Positions 16,506 to 22,064 of a DNA stretch of 22,064 nt are shown here, one piece after another. The stretch is from contig CAZSTA010000039.1 of NCBI GenBank assembly GCA_964609495.1, positions 1 to 22,064 on the forward strand. Reading direction: 5' to 3'. A program made the position numbers and the translations under genes. Numbering within the stretch: the first letter of the stretch is position 1; each line of letters begins with the position of its first letter. The notes under the pieces were generated by a model. The model was not told the origin of the DNA, made no database searches, and saw nothing but the letters and a program-made list of their open reading frames with translations. The DNA is from CAZSTA01 sp964609495 [NCBI: uncultured bacterium] (GTDB taxonomy: Bacteria; CAZSTA01).

Positions 16506-18467
16506 ATGAGATCTCGAGTTTCGATCGCTTTCCTCATATTATTAGCCTTATCTATATACTCGTCTGATATTACATACGCCAGCGAAGGGGGAGTGCTTTG
16601 GAAGTATCAAGCCCAAGATATAGTATATAGCGTATCCTCTTCCCAGGAGGGGGATCTTATCGCGGTTGGCTCAAGAGATTCCAACCTTTATCTTTTTGAT
16701 AAAGCTGGCAAACTGATTTGGGAATATGATACCGGAAGCACCGTTTATGGCGTTGCTTGTTCCGCTGATGCCAGTTTCATCGCGGCGGGGACGGAGAATA
16801 ACGAACTTTATCTCTTCGATAGGGAAGGCAAAGTACTCTGGAAGAATAAAACGAAGGGATCGATAAGTAGCGCTTCGATCTCCGCTGACGGAGAGCTTGT
16901 TGCCGCTGGAGACGAGAAATATTTCGTTTATTTATTTGATAAGAATGGCGATCAGCTATGGAGTTACAAAGCGAGTTTCGAAGTCAACAGCGTTCATATC
17001 TCGGCGGATGGTCAGAACGTTATCGCTGGAGATAAGGATGCGATCGTCCATCTCTTCAATCGCTCTGGTGAATTGATATGGGATAAACAGATGGATTACG
17101 CGATCAAGGCCGTAGCCTCCTCCGCTGATGGGAGTTTGATCGTTGTTGGTTCGGAGGATAGCAAGGTCTATCTTCTGAATCACTCGGGAGAGATACTTTG
17201 GCAATACGAAACTGGGGATGATGTCAATGCTGTTGCCTGTTCCACAGATGGTCATATCATTGCGGCTGGATCTTGGGATAAAAATATCTATCTCCTCGAT
17301 AGAGATGGACAGTTGCTCCAAAAGTATCCGACCGGAGGAGAGGTATATGGGATTCATCTCTCTTCTGAAGGAGATACCCTAGTCGCTGGATCGGCAGATC
17401 AATCAGTTTATGCCCTCGATGTTAAAAGGGCGATAGGGGCTTATGAGGTTGGTCAGACAAGAAATTATATAATTCGCGGAGCTATAATCGCTCTTCTTAT
17501 AGCAGGAGTATTATTCTTCAGCCTAACTAAAAGAGGTAGGGATATATTTTATGCTCGCACCATCGGGCCTAAAAAGTTACTTGCCGAGATCTGGGCTCAT
17601 AAGATCTCCTATTTGTTCCTACTTCCCACTATCATCTTGCTATGCACCTTCAACTATTATCCGGCTTTTTCGGGACTTTATCACGCTTTCACCGAGTGGA
17701 ATCCGGGAGTATCCACCCACTTTGTGGGGTTAGCTAACTTCAGGAAGATGCTCGCTGATAAGTTCCTCTGGGTAGGGGTAGTAAATCTCGTCATTATAGT
17801 AACGGCTGGTTTTGTCAAAGTTCTCACTCTTCCTCTTTTGGTAGCGGAACTCGTCTTTCACCTCCGATCTAGGGCTTCCAGATATTGGACGCGAACGCTC
17901 TTCGTAGTTCCCGTAGTAGTTCCTTTTTTAGTTGGCATTTTACTTTGGAGGATGATCCTCGACCCCAACATTGGCTTGATCAATCAGGCACTAAGCTCCC
18001 TTAATCTATCCCAGTTCACTAGGGTATGGTTGGGAGACGAAAGCACCGCTTTAGGATCGATTATATTCATCGGTTTCCCCTGGATAGCCGCTTTTCCCTT
18101 CCTCATCTACTATGGGGGATTGATCTCGATTCCTACCGAGCTTTTCGATGCGGCTAAAGTTGATGGTGCAGGGGGAATTAAACGCTTCTTCTATATTGAC
18201 CTTCCTCTGCTTTTAGGTCAGATCAAGCTTCTTTTGATTCTTGGCTTTATCCAAGGTATGCAGAATTTCATCTTGATTCTACTTACCACTGGGGGAGGAC
18301 CGGGAAGCGCAACTTATGTCCCGGCTTTAGAGCTATACTATTCCGCGATGAGATTCAATAAGTTCGGCTATGCGGCCGCAATAGCCACCGTTCTATTTAT
18401 AGTTATCCTAGGAGGGACGATAATCAATATGCGCTATGTTAAATCGGCTGTTGAGTATGAGGCTTAA
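16506..18467 (+). CDS. seven-bladed beta-propeller fused to a MalF-type sugar ABC permease
   Basis: The 653-residue protein joins two modules. Residues 1-26 look like a signal peptide (or signal anchor). Residues 31-310 are seven 40-residue repeats of a WD40/PQQ-like propeller: each starts (L/I)W, has a (A/G)VA-SADG turn, then AAG or VG, then VYLFD--G. Trp sits at 32, 72, 112, 152, 192 and 232; the seventh blade has Gln. A membrane helix at about 322-341, followed by TKRGR, returns the chain to the cytoplasm. A standard permease follows (about 365-650; first helix YLFLLPTIILLCTF, last helix ATVLFIVILGGTI). The ATPase-docking EAA loop is intact (PTELFDAAKVDGAGGIKRFF, 543-562, then YIDLPLL). 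The frame is continuous with no sign of a split gene. The propeller should lie outside the membrane, facing the binding protein. Confidence 0.9.
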   Translation: MRSRVSIAFLILLALSIYSSDITYASEGGVLWKYQAQDIVYSVSSSQEGDLIAVGSRDSNLYLFDKAGKLIWEYDTGSTVYGVACSADASFIAAGTENNELYLFDREGKVLWKNKTKGSISSASISADGELVAAGDEKYFVYLFDKNGDQLWSYKASFEVNSVHISADGQNVIAGDKDAIVHLFNRSGELIWDKQMDYAIKAVASSADGSLIVVGSEDSKVYLLNHSGEILWQYETGDDVNAVACSTDGHIIAAGSWDKNIYLLDRDGQLLQKYPTGGEVYGIHLSSEGDTLVAGSADQSVYALDVKRAIGAYEVGQTRNYIIRGAIIALLIAGVLFFSLTKRGRDIFYARTIGPKKLLAEIWAHKISYLFLLPTIILLCTFNYYPAFSGLYHAFTEWNPGVSTHFVGLANFRKMLADKFLWVGVVNLVIIVTAGFVKVLTLPLLVAELVFHLRSRASRYWTRTLFVVPVVVPFLVGILLWRMILDPNIGLINQALSSLNLSQFTRVWLGDESTALGSIIFIGFPWIAAFPFLIYYGGLISIPTELFDAAKVDGAGGIKRFFYIDLPLLLGQIKLLLILGFIQGMQNFILILLTTGGGPGSATYVPALELYYSAMRFNKFGYAAAIATVLFIVILGGTIINMRYVKSAVEYEA

Positions 18468-18479
18468 GGAGAGGTGAAT

Positions 18480-19310
18480 ATGAAAGTTAAACAGGAAACG
18501 ATTTCTCAAACGGTTATATGGGTGATCCTGATATTTCTCCTCTTTTTAACCTTCGTCCCCATTATTATGATGATAGTTATGTCCTTCAAGAATAACGCTC
18601 AGATATATGGCGATTTCTGGGCCCTCCCCACCCCTTGGATACCGAGCAATTATATTCGCGGCTTTAAAGCTATAATCGGGTATATAAAGAACAGCTTGAT
18701 CGCCTGCCTCTCCTCCGTCGCTGGCGTCCTCTTCTTAGCCTCGATCAGCGGTTATACTTTTGCTCGCCATCGCTTTCCTGGTAAAGAGGCGATATACTAT
18801 TTCATCCTCGCTCTATTGATGATCCCTGGCGTGTTGACCTTTATTCCCGCTTATGTTTTAGTTAATCAGATGGGTTTGATCAACACTAGATGGGTTCTTA
18901 TCCTGCCCTGGACCTCCGGGGGACAGGTCTTTGGGATACTTCTCTGTCGCAGCTTCTTCTCGACCTTACCCCAGGAGCTATTCGAGGCGGCTAAAGTCGA
19001 TGGAGCAACGGAATTTCAACTATATTACAAAATAGCTCTTCCTCTCTCCTATCCCATTATGGTCACTCTAGCGATTTTCCATATGCTAGGAACTTATAAC
19101 GATTATATTTGGCCCCTCATAACTATCAGCAGCACTAAATTACAGGTGGTTACAGTGGGGTTGACTCAGTTCACCTCCGAGTATGGGATAACTGACTACG
19201 GTCCTCAACTGGCCGCTTATGGAGTTGCTACCCTTCCTTTATTGATACTTTTCTTAATAGGGATGAGATACTTCATTCGGGGGATCACCGCCGGAGCATT
19301 GAAAGCCTAG
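18480..19310 (+). CDS. MalG-type sugar ABC transporter permease
   Basis: This is the second membrane subunit of the importer, a six-helix protein of the MalG/AraQ group. The ATG at 18480 lies 8 nt after AAGGAG; the in-frame GTG at 18474 falls within that ribosome site, so I take 18480, giving 276 residues. Hydrophobic helices begin with VIWVILIFLLFLTFVPIIMM. The EAA loop is intact at about residues 163-190 (PQELFEAAKVDGATEFQLYY, then KIALPL). It follows the fusion permease by 12 bp and is co-translated with it. No ATPase gene is in the window, so the importer probably uses a shared MsmX/MalK-type ATPase encoded elsewhere. Confidence 0.95.
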   Translation: MKVKQETISQTVIWVILIFLLFLTFVPIIMMIVMSFKNNAQIYGDFWALPTPWIPSNYIRGFKAIIGYIKNSLIACLSSVAGVLFLASISGYTFARHRFPGKEAIYYFILALLMIPGVLTFIPAYVLVNQMGLINTRWVLILPWTSGGQVFGILLCRSFFSTLPQELFEAAKVDGATEFQLYYKIALPLSYPIMVTLAIFHMLGTYNDYIWPLITISSTKLQVVTVGLTQFTSEYGITDYGPQLAAYGVATLPLLILFLIGMRYFIRGITAGALKA

Positions 19311-19322
19311 AGGATATGAAAT

Positions 19323-19551
19323 TAAAGTAAGCATGTAGAATATCGTGCTAGCAGATTTAAATTTCCTTAAATCACCCTCCCGTCAAGGGAGGGGGAAACT
19401 AAAGAGATCGAGCTTATCTCGATGTTCCCTAAAAGGTAACTTTTTTGCAGTCAATAGAACTCATGGTTAAAAAAGTTACCTTTTTCCCCTCGTGGGAGAG
19501 GGATAGGGTGAGGGGAAGAATCATATTCCCCAGCGCAAAGTTTACATGCTT
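19323..19551. repeat. dispersed hairpin-rich repeat, copy 1 (interrupted)
   Basis: The roughly 220-bp unit begins TAAAGTAAGCATGTAGAATAT and ends with TACATGCTT, so AAGCATGTA (19329-19337) and TACATGCTT (19543-19551) form terminal inverted repeats. Inside are the hairpins CCCTCCC/GGGAGGG (19375-19393) and ATCGAG/CTCGAT (19407-19423) and a right arm GGGAGAGGG (19494-19502). Its first 100 bp recur nearly unchanged at 21943-22064. No protein is encoded. It fills the gap between the permease gene and the promoter at 19569. Confidence 0.8.
19431..19484. mobile_element. 54-bp perfect inverted-repeat element nested in repeat copy 1
   Basis: AAAAGGTAACTTTTTT (19431-19446) is the exact reverse complement of AAAAAAGTTACCTTTT (19469-19484), with 22 nt between. 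It separates CCCT from TCCCC, whereas copy 2 reads CCCTCTCCCC without interruption at the same place. It therefore behaves as a small insertion into the left arm of a hairpin. It has no coding capacity. A terminator-like function is possible, since the right arm ends in T5. Confidence 0.65.
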
Positions 19552-19568
19552 CGGAAATCAAATTTTCG

Positions 19569-19597
19569 TTGATAATGACAACAAGAGTTGATATAAT
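19569..19597 (+). promoter_or_regulatory. promoter of the (alpha/alpha)-barrel-like gene
   Basis: TTGATA (19569-19574), 17 bp, TATAAT (19592-19597). The start site near 19604 leaves a very short leader with AAAGGAG before the ATG at 19623. The gene is thus likely transcribed separately from the permease genes. Confidence 0.75.
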
Positions 19598-19622
19598 TTT
19601 AATATAGAAAGGAGTAATAAAT

Positions 19623-20951
19623 ATGTCTGATGATTTCTACCTGCTAGAGAATCCGGAATATACGATCTTCGATAGCCTAAGAGATTCTGTGAACTTCACT
19701 ATAAATAGAAACTTAACGACCTACAAAGGTCGTTATTGTGCTCATTCTTCCTTTGTGGATATCGAGGGTAATCCTCAACATTGGCATAATTTCGGCGATA
19801 TAGAGGGAGTAGGATGGGCCGCTAACGCGCTTGGGGCTGCTTGGGAACTCTACCACTATGCCACTTTCCTCAAGAACGAGAAGATCAGAGATATCGCTTT
19901 ATCTATCATTGACCACGCTTTATATAATGGCTTTGTAGATTTCGGTAAACACTTTGTAACCCCTTATCGTGATATCTCCGCCGATAAGTTCTATCTCAAT
20001 TACGAACATCAGGATAAATATAACAACTGGCTTTGCGCTGGCTCTCAAGCTAAGATCGCTTATCAATACCTGCTCTGTAGTGATTTGGTATCGGATTGGA
20101 GGAAGAAACGAGATTTAGAATTAGTTGCCCTAGATGTTGCGGAGTGGGTGGAGAGCATTGAATTAGCCCCTAACGGATGGTATCCTCGTCGCTCCACGGT
20201 GGAGGGTAAAGCTTATCCTAAGACCGCCGAAGGGGATAAAGATGATCCGATCTTCGCTTGCAGTGGAGATGGTTTATATGTCCTTCAGCTTTTCACCGAG
20301 ATGAATAGAAGAGAGATGAAGGATTATAGAGATACAATTAAGGAGAAGACCGAGCTATTTATTCAAGCGGGAGGATTCTTTGGGAGTATAAATCATGATA
20401 CTTATGACGAGAACGAATGTGTAGCTTATGCGGAAGCTTTTCTCATCCTAAAGGATGTCGCCGATTTCCTGGATGATTATAAAATCCTCGAGTTCGCTTA
20501 TGAGAGATGTTTAGCTGGTTTAGAGCGATATGAGATGAAGGAGGATAGGAATGGAGTAGCTACTAAGGGATTGCTTTATATGGAGGACTCGTGGGATACA
20601 GCTTATCTGTGGGAGAATGCTCAAGCCTCGTGGGCTTATCTTGTAGCTTATAAGCATACCTCGAATCGGGAATATCTCAAGAAAGCTTTGACTATACTCA
20701 GAGCGATAGCTAAGCATCATCACGGAGATTATGGCTTTTTAACGGAAGGTGTTGATTGGAACAATCACGTAAGTGCAGTTCATCACTTCGATGAGGCGGA
20801 ATATGGAGATATCAAATATACTGAGCCATTCTTGAACAATATGCACATCGTTACTCCAACTCTATACTACTTGAATAACTTCGCTATCAGAGAGGAAGCA
20901 TATTATGATCTTGAATCAGAGGTATTTCTAGTTAAGGTGGGGAAGAATTAA
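19623..20951 (+). CDS. probable (alpha/alpha)-barrel carbohydrate-active protein, family not recognised
   Basis: I do not recognise a named family for this 442-residue protein. It has no signal peptide and is mostly helical. Its helix-loop pattern (AANALGAAWELYHYATFLKN, NNWLCAGSQAKIAYQYLLCS, EAFLILKDVADFLDDYKILE, AQASWAYLVAYKHTSNREYL) is like that of six-hairpin (alpha/alpha) barrels such as unsaturated glucuronyl hydrolases, GH127 and N-acylglucosamine 2-epimerases. Conserved-looking aromatic and acidic clusters (HWHNFGDIEGVGW near 39-51; GDGLYVLQLF; YMEDSWDTAYLWENAQASW) could line a sugar-binding cleft. Its place after a sugar importer and an alpha-galactosidase-like gene supports a role in intracellular sugar breakdown or isomerisation, which is inference. 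Confidence 0.6.
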   Translation: MSDDFYLLENPEYTIFDSLRDSVNFTINRNLTTYKGRYCAHSSFVDIEGNPQHWHNFGDIEGVGWAANALGAAWELYHYATFLKNEKIRDIALSIIDHALYNGFVDFGKHFVTPYRDISADKFYLNYEHQDKYNNWLCAGSQAKIAYQYLLCSDLVSDWRKKRDLELVALDVAEWVESIELAPNGWYPRRSTVEGKAYPKTAEGDKDDPIFACSGDGLYVLQLFTEMNRREMKDYRDTIKEKTELFIQAGGFFGSINHDTYDENECVAYAEAFLILKDVADFLDDYKILEFAYERCLAGLERYEMKEDRNGVATKGLLYMEDSWDTAYLWENAQASWAYLVAYKHTSNREYLKKALTILRAIAKHHHGDYGFLTEGVDWNNHVSAVHHFDEAEYGDIKYTEPFLNNMHIVTPTLYYLNNFAIREEAYYDLESEVFLVKVGKN

Positions 20952-21024
20952 ATAAGAAGGAGATTGACAGTAAAAACTTCGTAAATCCTTATATCGAAAT
21001 TCCAGGCTTGGCAAATCCGATCTC

Positions 21025-21053
21025 TTGCCAGAAATACTCAAAGGTGTTATAAT
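21025..21053 (+). promoter_or_regulatory. promoter of the toxin-antitoxin pair
   Basis: TTGCCA (21025-21030), 17 bp, TATAAT (21048-21053). The start site near 21060 leaves about 27 nt before the antitoxin start. TGGCAA (21009-21014) is an inverted copy of the -35 box TTGCCA. Confidence 0.75.
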
Positions 21054-21059
21054 ACCTTT
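21040..21059. promoter_or_regulatory. palindromic operator over the -10 box of the toxin-antitoxin promoter
   Basis: AAAGGTGTTATAATACCTTT is palindromic except for one base pair, and the TATAAT box is inside it. Phd/YefM antitoxins typically bind palindromes over their own promoter, with the toxin as co-repressor. This site is therefore a good candidate for autoregulation. Confidence 0.65.
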
Positions 21060-21086
21060 AGAGATCAAGAAACAATGGAGGATATT

Positions 21087-21407
21087 ATGGGAAGGACTAT
21101 AACTGTTGATGAACTAAGCACCAATATGGATGATATCCTAAGGCAAGCTAAGGACGAGGATATCCTCATTAAGACCTCTGAGGGGAATACAGTTGTAATT
21201 ATCGCTCTGAAAGAGTATGAGGAACTTCTCAGGCTGAAGAAGGAGGCGGAGCGGAGCAAGCGATTTGCCCTCCTAAGACAAGCTGCTGAGGAAAACGCCA
21301 AATTTAACAAGCTCACCGAAGAGGAAGCTTATAAGCTAGTAGAGCAGGTCAGGGAGGAAATTTATCAGGAGAAGGTAAAAGCTGTTAAGGAAGGGGAAGA
21401 GCAATAA
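21087..21407 (+). CDS. Phd/YefM-type antitoxin
   Basis: This is the likely antitoxin of a type II module. The Phd/YefM fold is visible at the start: MGRTITVDELSTNMDDILRQ, then the DILIKTSEGNTVVIIALKEY segment, equivalent to the family's VVITRNGKPVAVLVSLEEY. The highly charged helical C terminus (about residues 55-106) would wrap the toxin. An in-frame ATG at 21075 has no ribosome site, whereas GGAGG (21077-21081) sits 5 nt before the ATG at 21087, so I use 21087, giving 106 residues. The gene directly precedes a PIN-domain toxin frame, and its promoter carries a palindromic operator. Confidence 0.87.
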   Translation: MGRTITVDELSTNMDDILRQAKDEDILIKTSEGNTVVIIALKEYEELLRLKKEAERSKRFALLRQAAEENAKFNKLTEEEAYKLVEQVREEIYQEKVKAVKEGEEQ

Positions 21408-21826
21408 TTCGAGTCGTCATAGATACCAACGTCATAATAAGCTCTCTCCTCACTAAGGGTGAGACTATATCCAAACTGCTCGGTTCCTGGGAAGGGAGGG
21501 AGTTTATCTACTTAATCTCTCCTCAGCTCATAGATGAGGTAAAAGAGGTAATTAGTCGTCCAAAGATAACAGAGATGTTAGTTAGTGATCCCAACAGATT
21601 GCTCGACTCCATAGAGAATGACACAGAGAGGGTGGCTGGGAAGCTCAGCATAACAGGTATCTGTAGGGATCCTAAGGATGATAAGCTCCTCGCTTGTGCT
21701 GTGGAGGGCAACGCTGACTATATCGTCACAGGCGATATAGATATACTTGATATAGGAAGCTATAAAGGCGTTAAGATAGTAACTCCGAAGGATTTCCTCG
21801 CTCTCAAGATTATCAGTGATCATTGA
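21404..21826 (+). CDS. PIN-domain toxin (TIGR00305/COG1569-like) with non-canonical start
   Basis: The frame has PIN ribonuclease motifs. If the ATA at 21404 is residue 1, these are D7 in RVVIDTNVIISSLL, E45 in SPQLIDEVKEVISRP, D92/D93 in CRDPKDDKLLACA, and D111/D113 in YIVTGDIDIL. All four acidic sites that bind the catalytic metal are present and the 140-residue length is right for the family. However, no ATG, GTG or TTG occurs in frame before the codon at 21575, which lies beyond D7 and E45. Candidate starts are ATA (21404, overlapping the antitoxin TAA as ATAA) or ATT (21407), 7 to 10 nt after GGGG. Either a rare start is used, or the start was lost by mutation or sequencing error and the toxin is silenced. 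Confidence 0.8.
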   Translation: MIRVVIDTNVIISSLLTKGETISKLLGSWEGREFIYLISPQLIDEVKEVISRPKITEMLVSDPNRLLDSIENDTERVAGKLSITGICRDPKDDKLLACAVEGNADYIVTGDIDILDIGSYKGVKIVTPKDFLALKIISDH

Positions 21827-21942
21827 TGAATACACTTGGAGAGATACTTTATATTTCATAGATCTTCAGAATGAAAATCATTTATGCTCTGATATCATAT
21901 ATTAACCTATTCCCAGCAAGAAATTTTAATTCTTACCATTAC
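21827..21942. other. short AT-rich spacer after the toxin gene
   Basis: No reading frame, promoter or convincing terminator hairpin is seen between the PIN stop codon and the second repeat copy. Confidence 0.4.
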
Positions 21943-22064
21943 TAAAGTAAGCATGTAGAATATTGTGCTAGCAGATTTGGATTTGAATTTCCTTAAATCA
22001 CCCTCCCGCCAAGGGAGGGGGAACTAAAGAGATCGAGCTTATCTCGATGTTCCCTCTCCCCTCG
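21943..22064. repeat. dispersed hairpin-rich repeat, copy 2 (cut by window end)
   Basis: It matches copy 1 (19323 onward) in the same orientation, from TAAAGTAAGCATGTAGAATAT through CCCTCCC/GGGAGGG, ATCGAG/CTCGAT and GATGTTCCCT. Differences are a few substitutions, one A, and a 6-7 bp expansion (GATTTGGATTTG) near 21976-21987. The hairpin arm CCCTCTCCC (22052-22060) is intact here and is not split by the 54-bp element found in copy 1. The right half lies outside the window. Confidence 0.8.

Noticed and set aside
19373-19520. CRISPR array in the repeat-rich spacer
   Set aside because: The repeats are inverted hairpin arms, not evenly spaced direct repeats, and no cas gene is present.
20964-20995. 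Promoter TTGACA with TTATAT after the (alpha/alpha)-barrel gene
   Set aside because: The spacing is 19 bp with a poor -10, and a better promoter sits at 21025-21053.
21386-21410. Programmed -1 frameshift producing an antitoxin-PIN fusion
   Set aside because: No X-XXY-YYZ slippery heptamer lies in the correct phase in the short open overlap, so a rare start codon is simpler.

Overview
The window looks like chromosomal DNA of a free-living bacterium, probably from an uncultured or deeply branching lineage. It carries a canonical bacterial ffh-rpsP-KH-rimM-trmD-rplS-lepB-rnhB operon, clear sigma-70 type promoters (several are TTGACA or close to it, 17 bp, then TATAAT or TATACT), good Shine-Dalgarno sequences and a tRNA with an encoded CCA end. 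Codon use leans strongly to AGG/AGA for Arg and ATA for Ile, a pattern often seen in thermophiles and some candidate phyla. I cannot name the species or phylum from the sequence alone.

Left part (1-5,300). The 3' part of a YVTN-type beta-propeller protein is followed by ilvD (branched-chain amino acid synthesis) with its own promoter. Convergent to ilvD are minus-strand genes: a DksA/TraR-type zinc-finger regulator, and a pair of small zinc-ribbon proteins, one with an FHA domain and one with a TPR.

Middle (4,519-10,143, minus strand). A long translation and secretion operon runs leftward from one consensus promoter: ffh, rpsP, khpA-like, rimM, trmD, rplS, lepB, rnhB and finally an HD-GYP c-di-GMP phosphodiesterase-like gene coupled to rnhB by an ATGA overlap.

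Right part (10,223-20,951, plus strand). A back-to-back consensus promoter starts a carbohydrate-use region. It holds a uroporphyrinogen-decarboxylase-family (zinc methyltransferase-like) protein, a 934-residue GH36-like alpha-galactosidase-type enzyme, tRNA-Leu(GAG) with its own consensus promoter, a sugar ABC importer (binding protein plus two permeases, no ATPase gene), and an (alpha/alpha)-barrel-like protein of unknown activity. The most striking gene is the first permease: a signal peptide and a complete seven-bladed beta-propeller are fused in frame in front of a MalF-type permease. The likely overall job is uptake and intracellular breakdown of an alpha-galactoside or modified galactoside; the exact substrate is not visible.

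Right end (19,323-22,064). Two direct copies of a hairpin-rich dispersed repeat (the second cut by the window end) flank the (alpha/alpha)-barrel gene and a Phd/YefM-PIN toxin-antitoxin pair. One repeat copy is itself interrupted by a 54-bp perfect inverted-repeat element. The PIN toxin has no ATG, GTG or TTG start before its catalytic residues; its reading frame instead begins with ATA/ATT overlapping the antitoxin stop codon.
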